From NCBI GenBank assembly GCA_021208565.1, contig JAJOJN010000047.1, forward strand, positions 31,603 to 95,602: 64,000 bases of DNA, given 5' to 3'. The notes below the pieces were generated by a model. That model did no database searches and was not told the origin of the DNA. It saw only the letters and a program-made list of their open reading frames with translations. This document shows, piece by piece, positions 50,048-63,714 of this stretch. Positions within the stretch are counted from its first letter, which is position 1, and each line of letters begins with the position of its first letter. Made by a program: the position numbers and the translations under genes. This DNA is from Nitrincola sp. (GTDB lineage Bacteria > Pseudomonadota > Gammaproteobacteria > Pseudomonadales > Balneatricaceae).

Positions 50048-50596
50048 TTAGCCCCCTACCTTGTAACGGTAATTTTCGGGCACCAGATCCTCGTGCTTAG
50101 TTAGCACAAGTATACTGCGCATCACCATGGCAATCGCTTGCAAGGCCACTACGGTAACGAAGACCAGCAGAAAGGACTTCACAACATAGAGCCCTGGCAT
50201 ACCACCGAAGTTTGCAGATCCCTCCATAAAGCGCCAAGAACGCTGAACATAAGGAAGACCATAGGTAGTTAAGATATAAAGAAAAGGGGCGACAAAAAGA
50301 ATACAACCTATCAGATCAACCAAAGCCTTGCGTTGGATACTGGCTGGACGATAAAAAACATCGACACGAACATGACCATTTTGAAATAGCGTAAAACCCG
50401 CAATTCCCATGAACATCATCCATTCAGCCAGACATAAAGGTCTTGCATCCAGACAAATCCGGTGGAAAAAAAGTATCTCAGCACTACGACTGTAAAACAG
50501 ACCAGAACAATGCCCAGAGAAAACCAGGAAAAGAAGTGACCCAGAATAATGTTGATTCGACAGATAAACCGAATCAGTAATGAGAGCAATTTCATA
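50048..50596 (-). CDS. dctQ: TRAP transporter small permease DctQ (one -1 frame break)
   Basis: MKLLSLLIRFICRINIILGHFFSWFSLGIVLVCFTVVVLRYFFSTGFVWMQDLYVWL...WMMFMGIAGFTLFQNGHVRVDVFY. Confidence 0.9.
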   Translation of the reverse strand, partial: YEIALITDSVYLSNQHYSGSLLFLVFSGHCSGLFYSRSAEILFFHRICLDARPLCLAEWMMFMGIAGFTLFQNGHVRVDVFYRPASIQRKALVDLIGCILFVAPFLYILTTYGLPYVQRSWRFMEGSANFGGMPGLYVVKSFLLVFVTVVALQAIAMVMRSILVLTKHEDLVPENYRYKVGG

Positions 50597-50626
50597 CGAC
50601 CTCTCGCTATGATGTGATTGTTGTTT

Positions 50627-51367
50627 TTATAACAAACGGTAGGTGAAAATCACGGTCATGATCAACCCTACCAAAATAACAAAACGTTTCACCCAAATTA
50701 CGGGTAAACGTCTAGACACGGCAGCTCCCTGATACCCTCCAAGCGTCGCGGCCAGCATCATCACCATTCCCTCGAACCATATTATTTTACCTGCAACTGC
50801 AAAAGCAGCGACAGAAATAAATGATAAAACAAATGAAAGACTGTTTTTCAGGCCGTTCATCGTGTTCAGGTTGGTCATCCCTGCAGCAGCAAATAATGCC
50901 AACAGCATAATGCCTAAACCACCATTAAAATATCCACCATAAACGGCGACAAGAAATAATCCAGGCAGCAAAGGCAATGGCAGCCCACTTTTCCTGACTT
51001 TTGCCATGATTTGCGTGCCTAAAGCAAACATCGCCGTCGCAAAGAGAAGCAACAAGGGTACGACAAAAGCAAAAATATGCGCTGGGGTAACTAACAGCAG
51101 TAATGCACCTAACAAACCACCCGCTAGAGCAACGGAAGATAACACCAAATGTCTTTTAAGACGGATCTCTCTCAGCTCTGGACGAAAACCTAATGCACCA
51201 CCGGCATATCCAGGCAACACGGCAACGGCACTGGTCGCGTTCGCCATAATAGGTGGGTACCCTGCCCACACCAGCGCAGGAAAGGTTAAAAAGCTTCCTC
51301 CACCCGCTACAGCATTGAGCACCCCTGCAAAGTAGCCTGCCAGCAATAAGACGGTCCATTCAAGCAT
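50627..51367 (-). CDS. TSUP (TauE/SafE) family permease
   Basis: GYFAGVLNAVAGGGSFLTFPALVWAGYPPIMANATSAVAVLPG. Confidence 0.92.
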   Translation of the reverse strand: MLEWTVLLLAGYFAGVLNAVAGGGSFLTFPALVWAGYPPIMANATSAVAVLPGYAGGALGFRPELREIRLKRHLVLSSVALAGGLLGALLLLVTPAHIFAFVVPLLLLFATAMFALGTQIMAKVRKSGLPLPLLPGLFLVAVYGGYFNGGLGIMLLALFAAAGMTNLNTMNGLKNSLSFVLSFISVAAFAVAGKIIWFEGMVMMLAATLGGYQGAAVSRRLPVIWVKRFVILVGLIMTVIFTYRLL

Positions 51368-51533
51368 CTATCGATTCCTATATAAAGGACAAAACCTATC
51401 ATCTAAAATCGGGCGTTTATACCGAGTTAAAGATGATTGGTCAAATAGATTCCCGAAAAACAGGTCAGACCATCTTGAATCACCTAGCAATAAAGGTTCA
51501 AATGCAGTAAATCATAATCATAAAGAAAGCGAC

Positions 51534-52457
51534 ATGCGTCTAAAACCTGATCATCTTGCTTACCTGTTACTGGGTCTGACCACTTTATTTTGGGGTGGTA
51601 ACTTTGTTGTTGGCAAAGCTGTTTCTTCACAAATTCCACCGATCGCTCTAGCTTGGTGGCGCTGGGCCTTCGCCCTCTTAGTGATTCTTCCCTTTACACT
51701 ACAAGCACTTTGGTCAATTAAGAAAACGCTGCTTTCTCACTGGAAGTATCTAGTTATCGTATCACTGCTTGGTGTCGCTAATTTCAACACTTTTGTCTAT
51801 TTGGGTTTACAAACCTCGACAGCCACGGATGCTGTACTGTTACTGTCCGCCACACCCATCATCATACTTATTTTTTCCAGACTCTTGTTCGCTGTTCCCA
51901 TTAGCGCGCAACAGCTCCTAGGTATAGTCGTTTCCCTTTTTGGCGTTTTAGTGATTATTTCTGCAGGAGTACCCGCCCAACTAGGCAGTCTTGTTCAGGG
52001 CGCTGCAAGCAGCTTATGGATTCTAGCGGCTGTGATCAGCTGGTCTCTCTATTCGGTATTACTTAAAAAGCGCAGTGCTGATATCAATGGTCAGGCGTTC
52101 TTTGCCATCACTTGCATCTTAGGCTGGATCGCTATCACACCACTCTATTTATATGAACATTGGGTTTTAGATGCCCCTATGCCATGGACCTTTAATTCCG
52201 TACTCAGCATTATTTATGTCGGTCTATTCGCGTCCGTTTTTGCCTTTTTATTTTGGAATAAAGGCGTCGAAATACTGGGAGCCAATAGAGCCGGTAACTT
52301 TATTCATTTGATTCCAGTCTGGGCGCTTTTATTGGCCAGTCTTTTTCTAGGTGAGCGCATGTACTGGTTTCACTGGGTTGGTATTTTAATGATTTTTACA
52401 GGAATTGCGATGGCAAGCTACAAGCGCTCCCAGCTGTCAAACGTCACCGCAAAGTAA
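51534..52457 (+). CDS. EamA/DMT-family transporter
   Basis: LLGLTTLFWGGNFVVGKAVSSQIPPIALAWWRWAFALLVI; two EamA halves. Confidence 0.92.
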   Translation: MRLKPDHLAYLLLGLTTLFWGGNFVVGKAVSSQIPPIALAWWRWAFALLVILPFTLQALWSIKKTLLSHWKYLVIVSLLGVANFNTFVYLGLQTSTATDAVLLLSATPIIILIFSRLLFAVPISAQQLLGIVVSLFGVLVIISAGVPAQLGSLVQGAASSLWILAAVISWSLYSVLLKKRSADINGQAFFAITCILGWIAITPLYLYEHWVLDAPMPWTFNSVLSIIYVGLFASVFAFLFWNKGVEILGANRAGNFIHLIPVWALLLASLFLGERMYWFHWVGILMIFTGIAMASYKRSQLSNVTAK

Positions 52458-52543
52458 TGATTGCTTTAGGATAAATAGCCGCTATTCTTAGGCTATTCTT
52501 CTATAGAAAACATGTACAACAATAACTCTAACGGAGATTTAGC

Positions 52544-53637
52544 ATGAAAAGACGTCATTTTCTTAAAGGTGCCGCCATCGGTGCAGGTGTTGCAGCCACT
52601 TCGCTTGCCGCTCCCGCCATTGCTCAACGTCGTATTACCTGGCGTATGGTAACAACCTGGCCTCGTAACTTCCCAGGATTGGGAACTGGCGCACAACGAC
52701 TGGCTGATCGAATCACCGCCATGTCTGAAGGCCGCTTAACTGTTCAAGTATTTTCTGCCGGAGAACTGGTTCCAGCACTAGGTACCTTTGATGCCGTTAT
52801 AGAAGGCTCTGCTGAAATGAGCCATGGTGCGGCTTATTATTGGCAGAACAAAAGTCAGGCAACCTCTTTCTTCACGGGTGTCCTTACGGTATGACATCTC
52901 GCGAACTGGCTGCTTGGATGCGCTACATGGGTGGTCAGGAAATTTGGGATGAAGTGTATGACCAATTTGGTGTGAAAGGCTTCTTATCAGGCGACACCGG
53001 CACTCAAGCGGGTGGCTGGTTCCGTAAAGAACTGACCGGACTCAGTGATATTCAAGGCTTGCGTTTCCGTACCCCAGGTCTGGGTGGTCAAGTATGGCAA
53101 CGCATGGGCGCTACAGTCGTCAATATGGCAGGTGGTGAAATCTACGCCGCACTCCAATCCGGTGCACTCGATGCCGCTGAGTTTGTTGGTCCCTATAACG
53201 ACTTAGCGCTTGGCTTCCACCAGATTTGCAAAGATTACTACTTCCCAAGCTTCATTGAACCTGGCTTGGCCACTGAACTGGTGGTGAACAAAGAAAAATT
53301 CTCTGCGTTACCCGCAGACCTACAAGCAATCGTTGAATCGGCTTGTCAAGCCGAGTACGACCAAGTGGCATCTGAGTTTTACGCCAATGATCCTATCGCA
53401 CTCAAAACCCTTGTGGAACAGCATGGCGTCAGAGTTCACCAGTTCCCAGATGAAATTTTAGAAGCTGGTGCAAGAGTCTCCATGGAGCTCTTAACTGAGA
53501 TTCGTGAAGGTGGAGATGCGTTGACCAAGAAGACCGCTGAAAGCTTCGTGAATGCGCTGAACATTCTCCGTACACGTACTGAGAATACTGACCAAGCCTT
53601 CTTGGCAGCTCGCGCTAAGTACTTCAAGCTCGACTAA
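52544..53637 (+). CDS. dctP: TRAP substrate-binding protein, Tat signal, alpha-keto acid (TakP)-like (one -1 frame break)
   Basis: MKRRHFLKGAAIGAGVAATSLAAPAIAQ twin-arginine leader; WRMVTTWPRNFPGLGTGAQRLADRI...GLRFRTPGLGGQVWQRMGATVVNMAGGEIYAALQSGALDAAEFVGPYND; break near 52882. Confidence 0.88.
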
Positions 53638-53661
53638 TGCTCAATTGATCATCCTAAAAGC

Positions 53662-53687
53662 AAAAAAGGCTGCATCGCAGCTTTTTT
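53662..53687. terminator. Bidirectional terminator between dctP and oadB
   Basis: AAAAAAGGCTGC-ATC-GCAGCTTTTTT. Confidence 0.85.
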
Positions 53688-53731
53688 GCAGCTCACTTCC
53701 TTGTGAGTCGCGAGAGTTGGTTAATCGGCAA

Positions 53732-55033
53732 TTAACCCACAAACTTAATCATGACACCGGCCGCAATCGCAGAGCCGATAACACCCGCTACGTTGGGTCC
53801 CATTGCATGCATCAGTAGGAAGTTTTGAGGGTTAGCCTCAAGACCTAACTTATTGGACACCCGTGCTGCCATAGGCACCGCAGAAACACCGGCGGAACCA
53901 ATTAATGGGTTGATCGCATTGCCACCCATCATCCAGTTCATGAGCTTGCCCATTAAGACACCCGAAGCTGTTCCTAAAGCGAAAGCCACAATACCCAGGA
54001 TCATGATACCTACGGTTTGCATATCCAAGAACTTTTCTGCGACAAGTACTGAGCCGACAGAGAGACCTAAGAAAATGGTGACTATGTTGATCAGTGCATT
54101 CTGAGCAGTATCACTCAAACGATCCACCACACCACACTCACGCATTAAGTTACCGAAACAGAACATACCCAAGAGAGGCGCCGCTGCTGGCAGTAACAAG
54201 GCTACCAAGAAAAGCAGCACTATCGGGAAAAAGATCTTTTCACGCTTGGTGACTGGGCGAAGCTGACTCATTACGATCTTGCGCTCACGTTCGGTCGTGA
54301 GTAAGCGCATGATGGGCGGCTGAACCATCGGTACTAAGGCCATATAAGCATAGGCTGACACGGCTATCGCACCCAACAGATGTGGAGCCAGCATAGTGGA
54401 TACCCAAATGGCTGTTGGACCGTCAGCACCACCGATGATACCGATAGCGGCGGCTTCTTGGATGGTGAAGTCCATTACTCCAATTGACGTAAGGAAAACA
54501 GCACCAATCACCGTAGCAAAGATACCAAATTGAGCAGCGGCACCAAGGAACAGCATGCGCGGGTTAGCTAACAGAGGACCAAAATCAGTCATTGCACCTA
54601 CGCCCATAAAAATGAGTAGGGGTGCAGCACCTGATAGTATGGCGATACTGTAGAAGTTATACAGCATACCGTTGTTAAAACCAGCATCTTGCGCCACCAA
54701 AGTCGCGGCCGCTTTCATTGAAGCAGGCGCTTCTGCGATCAGCAGTTTTAGTTCTGCAACGTTCGCAGTAGCACTCCCCAGCAATAGGGCCATTTCAGTC
54801 AGTACTTCAGCACCACCGAAATACAGCGCGTTCTCCACAGCGGAGTAGGCAATACCCGCCTGAGGTATATTGGCAAGTATGCCACCAAAACCAATGGGCA
54901 CTAACAGCAAAGGTTCAAACTTTTTATATATTGCTAAATATAACAATAGGATACCCACAAAGATCATCACAACCTGACCAGCGGTCAGGTTGTAGAGTCC
55001 AGATGAGTGCCAAATACTTAATAATGCATCCAT
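53732..55033 (-). CDS. oadB: Oxaloacetate decarboxylase beta subunit (Na+ pump)
   Basis: [83 protein letters not shown]. Confidence 0.95.
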   Translation of the reverse strand: MDALLSIWHSSGLYNLTAGQVVMIFVGILLLYLAIYKKFEPLLLVPIGFGGILANIPQAGIAYSAVENALYFGGAEVLTEMALLLGSATANVAELKLLIAEAPASMKAAATLVAQDAGFNNGMLYNFYSIAILSGAAPLLIFMGVGAMTDFGPLLANPRMLFLGAAAQFGIFATVIGAVFLTSIGVMDFTIQEAAAIGIIGGADGPTAIWVSTMLAPHLLGAIAVSAYAYMALVPMVQPPIMRLLTTERERKIVMSQLRPVTKREKIFFPIVLLFLVALLLPAAAPLLGMFCFGNLMRECGVVDRLSDTAQNALINIVTIFLGLSVGSVLVAEKFLDMQTVGIMILGIVAFALGTASGVLMGKLMNWMMGGNAINPLIGSAGVSAVPMAARVSNKLGLEANPQNFLLMHAMGPNVAGVIGSAIAAGVMIKFVG

Positions 55034-55045
55034 TATTAACCTCTA

Positions 55046-56861
55046 TTATGCAAGAGAAAGAAGACTATCGCCGACTTGGACGGTATCACCTTCTTTCACA
55101 TCGATGGATACCACTGAACCAGAACGCGCTGCACGAATTTCCGTTTCCATCTTCATGGCTTCCAGAATGATCAGTACATCGCCTTCTTTAACTTGCTGAC
55201 CCGGTGATACCAACACTTTCCAGATGTTTCCAGCCAAAGGAGCCGCAACAGGCTCGCCTGCACCCACTGGTGCTGGAGCTGCTGGTGCAGATGCAGTAGA
55301 CGCCGCGGGGGCACTACTGACCACATTGGTAATATCTCCACCTTCAGAAACCTGCACCACATAGCTTTGTCCATTAACAACAATGGTATAAACACCTGGA
55401 TCAGAGGCTTTAGTTGGCGAAGATGAGCCCTTGCTGGCAGCAGGTAGGCTTTCTTCACCGGTTGGCACTGGCTCAAACGCGTCTGGGTTGCCACGATTTT
55501 CTAGGAATTTCAGACCGATTTGTGGGAAAAGCGCATAGGTTAGGACGTCATCTATCTCATTTTCGCCAGCAGCTAACGAAATACCCTTATCCTTAGCAAT
55601 TTGCTGAAGTTCAACAGTCAGCTTTTCAACTTCAGGCTGAATTAGATCAGCAGGTCTGCAAGTAATCGCTTCAGCACCGTCTAACACGCGAGCTTGCAAC
55701 TCGGCATTATAAGGAGCAGGAGCAGCACCATATTCACCCTTTAAGATGGCTTGAACTTCTTTGGAGATGCTCTTGTAACGCTCACCCATCAAAACGTTGA
55801 TCACTGCTTGAGTGCCTACGATTTGTGAGGTCGGTGTTACCAATGGAATCAAACCTAGATCTTCACGAACTTTTGGAATTTCAGCCAGAACTTCATCAAA
55901 TTTGTCTGCTGCGCCCTGTTCTTTCAACTGACTTTCCATGTTGGTGAGCATACCGCCAGGTACTTGCGCCAACAGAATACGCGAGTCAGTACCACGCAGA
56001 GATCCTTCAAACTTAGCATATTTCTTACGCACAACTCTGAAGTAAGCCGCAATCTCTTCTAGAAGTTCCAGGTCTAAACCCGTATCACGATCCAAACCTT
56101 GTAGAGTCGCAACGACGGTTTCGGTCGCGGTATGACCATAAGTCATGGACATTGAAGAGATAGACGCATCGACTCGATCGATACCCGCTTCAATAGCCTT
56201 TAGTAGCGTCATATCGGCGAGACCTGATGTCGCATGCGACTGCAGTTGAACCTCAAGGTCAGTTTGTGCTTTTTAAGCGAGATACTAAATCATAGGCATC
56301 ATAAGGTTTTAGAATGCCAGACATGTCTTTGATGAATAGCGAGTCAGCACCCATATCTTCGAGGGTTTTCGCGTAATCGACCCACATATCCAGCGTATGC
56401 ACACGACTGGTTGTATAGGAAAGTGTACCCTGAGCATGCTTACCGCAGTCTTTAACCGCTTTGATTGCAGATTCCAGGTTGCGCGGATCATTCATCGCAT
56501 CGAAGATACGAAATACATCAACACCATTTTTGGCAGCACGCTCAACAAAGCGACTCACCACATCATCGGCATAATGACGATAACCAAGGAGATTTTGACC
56601 ACGAAGAAGCATTTGTTGTGGTGTTTTAGGCATAGCCGCTTTTAATTCACGGATACGCACCCACGGATCTTCACCGAGGTAACGGATACAAGCATCGAAT
56701 GTTGCTCCACCCCAGCTTTCCATTGACCAATAACCAACCTGATCCAATTTTGCTGCGATTGGCAACATATCATCGAGGCGCATTCGAGTTGCTAGTAGAG
56801 ACTGATGGCCATCACGTAACACGAGTTCAGTGATGCCAAGCGGTTTTTTTGCGTCTGACAT
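55046..56861 (-). CDS. oadA: Oxaloacetate decarboxylase alpha subunit, biotin-dependent (one +1 frame break)
   Basis: [32 protein letters not shown]; biotinyl site [16 protein letters not shown]; break at about 56266-56270 (AAAAA, expected AAAA). Confidence 0.96.
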
Positions 56862-56892
56862 GGGGCTAACCTTTTAATTTGTTGAAAAAGAA

Positions 56893-57177
56893 TTAGTGGC
56901 TATTGCGATCTTCGCGATATTTTTTTACCGCCGCTGAGAGTACTGCGATTAATGCAGGATCATTTACAGCTCCTGCGGTCGCACCTGCAGCAGCTCCTGC
57001 GGTCGCTCCTGCGGTCGCTCCCGTTTTCTTGGCAGCAACCGGTACAGGCGCCGGCTCGAAACGGACTAAAATGCGTGACATGAGAGAAGTGGCAAAAACT
57101 AGCAAGGTTAGAAATACCACGACAAATCCCATACCAAACAATAAGAGGGAAAAGCCTTCAGCTAATATACCGTCCAT
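56893..57177 (-). CDS. oadG: Oxaloacetate decarboxylase gamma subunit
   Basis: Single TM FSLLLFGMGFVVVFLTLLVFATSLMSRILVRF, Ala/Gly-rich linker, C-terminal AVKKYREDRNSH; operon position. Confidence 0.88.
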   Translation of the reverse strand: MDGILAEGFSLLLFGMGFVVVFLTLLVFATSLMSRILVRFEPAPVPVAAKKTGATAGATAGAAAGATAGAVNDPALIAVLSAAVKKYREDRNSH

Positions 57178-57520
57178 CAATTGCTCCTGAAGTTTGCTAT
57201 TTAAGCCGTACAATGATTGTTGATCTAGCATCTAGCTTAGACTAGCAATACCGAAATTGTTATCAATGGCCTTTAAGTAACCTAGTACAAAAAGGGTTAT
57301 AGAGCCATTAAAGCCAATTTTATCTAGAGCAGCAAGCACGGATGGACTATGTAATTTTTTTACAAAAATACCCATAGAAGAATTTCCGGATGCTGGAATG
57401 ATCCACACCAAGGTAATCACTTGGAGATAATGCATACTAGGTATAGAGGTATAGGATGATGTTACAGAGGAAAAACGAGAAAAAATAACTGAAATTGAAA
57501 ATTAAAATTGCAAAGTTAAA

Positions 57521-57597
57521 TGGCGCGCCCGAGAGGATTCGAACCTCTGACCGCCTGGTTCGTAGCCAGGTACTCTATCCAGCTGAGCTACGGGCGC
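57521..57597 (-). tRNA. tRNA-Arg (ACG)
   Basis: GCGCCCGTAGCTCAGCTGGATAGAGTACCTGGCTACGAACCAGGCGGTCAGAGGTTCGAATCCTCTCGGGCGCGCCA. Confidence 0.98.
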
Positions 57598-57606
57598 ATA
57601 TCAAAA

Positions 57607-57696
57607 TGGCGGTGAGTGAGGGATTCGAACCCTCGATAGAGTTTCCCCTATACGCCCTTAGCAGGGGCGCGCCTTCAGCCACTCGGCCAACTCACC
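57607..57696 (-). tRNA. tRNA-Ser (GCT)
   Basis: GGTGAGTTGGCCGAGTGGCTGAAGGCGCGCCCCTGCTAAGGGCGTATAGGGGAAACTCTATCGAGGGTTCGAATCCCTCACTCACCGCCA. Confidence 0.98.
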
Positions 57697-57757
57697 TAAC
57701 AACGGCGCATATACTACTAAGAAAAATCCTTAATGAAAAGAGAAATTTATAAAAATT

Positions 57758-57946
57758 TTACTCTTTCCCTGAATCTTCCCCTTTTTCACGTTGGATTCGC
57801 TGATAAATCTCTTCACGATGAACAGATACATCCTTTGGTGCGTTAACACCGATGCGAACTTGGTTGCCTTTTACACCTAATACAGTAACGGTAACATCGT
57901 CACCAACCATCAGGGTTTCGCCAACACGTCTTGTCAAAATCAGCAT
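57758..57946 (-). CDS. csrA: Carbon storage regulator CsrA
   Basis: [55 protein letters not shown]. Confidence 0.98.
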   Translation of the reverse strand: MLILTRRVGETLMVGDDVTVTVLGVKGNQVRIGVNAPKDVSVHREEIYQRIQREKGEDSGKE

Positions 57947-58024
57947 ATGAATCTCCCGGTCCTTTTTAACTGATGTGATAGTGACCGACCCCATGTCACC
58001 ACTGATCCCTCAGTAAGTTTAAAA

Positions 58025-59266
58025 TTACTCAGATACCGTATCGGTTACGTCAAGATTAAATGAAGAATGCAATGCACGCACTGCCAACTCCAAATATTTC
58101 TCAGCGATCACTACTGATACTTTGATCTCGGAAGTTGAGATCATCTGAATGTTAATATTTTCGTTAGCTAAAGCATCAAACATACGACTCGCCACTCCGG
58201 CGTGTGAACGCATCCCGACGCCCACAATTGATACTTTAGCTATTTTGTTGCTCCCTGTGCACTCTTTCGCACCTAACTCGACTACCACTTTTTCCAAGAT
58301 CGCTCTGGCTTTATCATAGTCATTGCGATGCACTGTGAAAGTGAAGTCAGTGGTTTTATCTCCTGCCACATTCTGTACGATCATGTCGACTTCAATATTT
58401 GCTCGACTGACCGGTCCTAAAATCCTTGAGGCCACCCCTGGAATATCGGGTACGCCGACCACTGTCAGCTTGGCTTCATCACGATTGAACGCAATACCTG
58501 AGATGACCGGATTTTCCACGGTGTTATCTTCCTCTGTTGTTATCAATGTTCCTGGGCCGTCAACCATACTGGATAAAACGCGCAGTGGAACTTTATATTT
58601 TCCCGCAAACTCAACGCTGCGAATCTGTAACACTTTTGAACCTAGACTGGCCATTTCCAGCATCTCTTCAAAAGTAATCTTTTCCAGACGACGAGCCGTT
58701 TCGACGACTCTAGGATCCGTGGTGTAAACACCATCCACATCAGTATAGATCTGACACTCGTCTGCCTTTAACGCTGCCGCGAGCGCCACGCCTGTCGTAT
58801 CAGATCCACCACGCCCTAATGTCGTGATATTACCCGACGAGTCTACGCCCTGGAAACCCGCTACAACCACCACACGGCCTTCGTTTAAATCAGCTCGCAT
58901 CTTTTCAGTTTCAATATCCTGAATACGCGCTTTAGTAAACGAACTGTCCGTTAATATTTTTACCTGTGTTCCCGTGTATGAACGAGCACTCACCCCGCGC
59001 TTTTCCAACGCCATACAGAGTAACGCTATGGTGACCTGCTCCCCTGTGGAGACAAGAACATCCAGTTCACGAGGGCTTGGATCATTTGAGATCGCCTTCG
59101 CCAAGCCGATTAAGCGGTTCGTTTCACCACTCATCGCTGACAAGACAACCACAACATCATCGCCGCGATCACGAAAACTTTTCACTTTATCGGCAACAGC
59201 TTCAATTCTTTCGATGGAACCTACCGATGTACCGCCGTACTTTTGTACGTACAATGCCATTTTCAC
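58025..59266 (-). CDS. lysC: Aspartate kinase
   Basis: MALYVQKYGGTSVGSIERIEAVADKV, TLGRGGSDTTGVALAAAL, two ACT domains. Confidence 0.97.
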   Translation of the reverse strand: MKMALYVQKYGGTSVGSIERIEAVADKVKSFRDRGDDVVVVLSAMSGETNRLIGLAKAISNDPSPRELDVLVSTGEQVTIALLCMALEKRGVSARSYTGTQVKILTDSSFTKARIQDIETEKMRADLNEGRVVVVAGFQGVDSSGNITTLGRGGSDTTGVALAAALKADECQIYTDVDGVYTTDPRVVETARRLEKITFEEMLEMASLGSKVLQIRSVEFAGKYKVPLRVLSSMVDGPGTLITTEEDNTVENPVISGIAFNRDEAKLTVVGVPDIPGVASRILGPVSRANIEVDMIVQNVAGDKTTDFTFTVHRNDYDKARAILEKVVVELGAKECTGSNKIAKVSIVGVGMRSHAGVASRMFDALANENINIQMISTSEIKVSVVIAEKYLELAVRALHSSFNLDVTDTVSE

Positions 59267-59313
59267 TTCTCCGCACGGGTAGATTAACTATCCCGATCAG
59301 CTATTTACAAAAA

Positions 59314-61960
<2,647 letters not shown>

Positions 61961-62005
61961 TTATATAGAATAACTTTAAAATGTACGATATTTATCCTTG
62001 CTTTT

Positions 62006-62465
62006 TCATTCAAATTCCGGTTTTAGAGCGTTTTTCGCTTCTTCATAATCAAATCCATGATTTAACAGATAACGAAACCTTCTCGACTGCTCTTTCTGTG
62101 ATGTTGGCACTGACTGATTAAACTTCTTAATTGCCAATTCTTTCGCGAGATCTGCCCAATTGACTTCCATCTCTTCCAATATTCTCAAAATGAGATCTTT
62201 CGCGATCCCCTTCTGCTGTAGTTCGTAAGTGATACGTTTTTGCCCCCAATATTGACTCACTCGCTGACGCACAAAGCTTTCAGCAAATCGCTGATCACTC
62301 TGATAATCCATTTTCTGCAAGACGGTCTAGCTCTTCGTTGAGCAATTGGGTCGATTCGACTTGATCTTTGAAACGTTGATAGAGTTCTGCACGAGAATAT
62401 TCACGTCTAGCGAGGAGGCTAATGACTTTGTTTCTAAGGGATGGTGTATCAAGAGGTGTTTTCAT
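62006..62465 (-). CDS. recX: RecX regulatory protein (one +1 frame break)
   Basis: MKTPLDTPSLRNKVISLLARREYSRAELYQRF...LLNEELDRLAENGYQSDQRFAESFVRQRVSQYWGQKRITYELQQKGI. Confidence 0.93.
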
Positions 62466-62531
62466 TCTAGATTAACTTCCTGTTTTTTAGCTTACGTAAT
62501 GGTGGGAGCGGATCACCGACCTTTACTACGC

Positions 62532-62559
62532 AAACTCTATTCATCCCTGAATAGAGTTT
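62532..62559 (-). terminator. Hairpin between recA and recX (terminator/attenuator)
   Basis: Perfect 12-bp stem AAACTCTATTCA-TCCC-TGAATAGAGTTT; minus-strand U-tract is short (TTT). Confidence 0.6.
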
Positions 62560-62578
62560 TTGAAAAGATTACAACAAA

Positions 62579-63618
62579 TTAAGCATCCAGTTCAGGCTCT
62601 ACCGTAGGATCTTCGTCTAACACTTTTACCTGTGAGGTTAATAAACGACGACGAATTTCCAGCTCAATTTCGTTTGCGATATCTAAGTGCTCTTCAAGGT
62701 ATTTTGCCGCATTCGCTTTCCCTTGGCTATCTTATCACCTTTATAGGCATACCAAGCGCCGGCTTTATCGATCAAACCTTCTTTCACACCAAGGTCGATC
62801 ACCTCACCCATATGATAGATACCGCTGCCATACATAATCTGGAACTCAGCTTGCTTGAAAGGCGGAGCCACTTTGTTTTTGACCACTTTAACGCGGGTTT
62901 CATTCCCAACAATCTCATCGCCTTGTTTAACAGAGCCAATACGACGAATATCAAGACGCACGGATGAATAAAACTTCAGCGCATTACCACCGGTAGTCGT
63001 TTCGGGTGAACCAAACATCACACCGATCTTCATACGAATCTGGTTAATGAAGATCAGCAAAGTATTGGCATTTTTAACACTAGAAGTCAGCTTACGTAAT
63101 GCCTGTGACATCAATCGAGCTTGAAGACCTACGTGAGAATCACCCATTTCGCCCTCAATTTCGGCCTTAGGTGTTAACGCAGCCACCGAGTCGACAACGA
63201 TGACATCAACCGCATTTGATCTTACCAACATATCAGTAATTTCGAGCGCCTGCTCACCTGTGTCAGGCTGAGAAACTAAAAGCGCATCGACATTAACCCC
63301 TAACTTTTCAGCGTAAATAGGATCAAGCGCGTGTTCAGCATCGACAAAGGCACAGGTTTTACCCTGTTTCTGCGCTTCGGCTATGACTTGAAGCGTTAAG
63401 GTCGTTTTACCAGAGGATTCCGGCCCATAGATTTCAACCACTCGCCCATAAGGTAAACCACCTAAGCCTAATGCAATATCCAAACCTAGCGAACCGGTAG
63501 AAACAGAAGGAATGGCCTCCCGTGGCTGGTCACTCATGCGCATGACCGCACCTTTACCAAACTGTCGCTCGATTTGTGATAAAGCGGCATCAAGTGCTTT
63601 TTTTCTGTTATCGTCCAT
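62579..63618 (-). CDS. recA: Recombinase RecA (one -1 frame break near the C-terminus)
   Basis: [53 protein letters not shown]; break near 62730; corrected tail KANAAKYL...VEPELDA*. Confidence 0.98.
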
Positions 63619-63659
63619 TGAGTCTTAACCTCTGGCTTTCGATGTTAGGCTTAAAAATA

Positions 63660-63675
63660 CTGTATATTTAAACAG
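63660..63675 (-). promoter_or_regulatory. LexA (SOS) box upstream of recA
   Basis: CTGTATATTTAAACAG matches CTG-N10-CAG with an AT-rich core, 42 bp upstream of the recA start. Confidence 0.9.
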
Positions 63676-63714
63676 CATTATTTCATATTTTTCGATAAAT
63701 GCAAGTAGTGATTT

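Noticed and set aside
57232-57435. 67-aa minus ORF upstream of oadG
   Set aside because: No convincing RBS, composition or family pattern; could be real but unsupported without conservation data.
57495-57752. ORF 57495-57752 (+) 'GAPERIRTSDRLVRSQVLYPAELRA...'
   Set aside because: Classic mis-annotated translation of tRNA-Arg and tRNA-Ser antisense strands.
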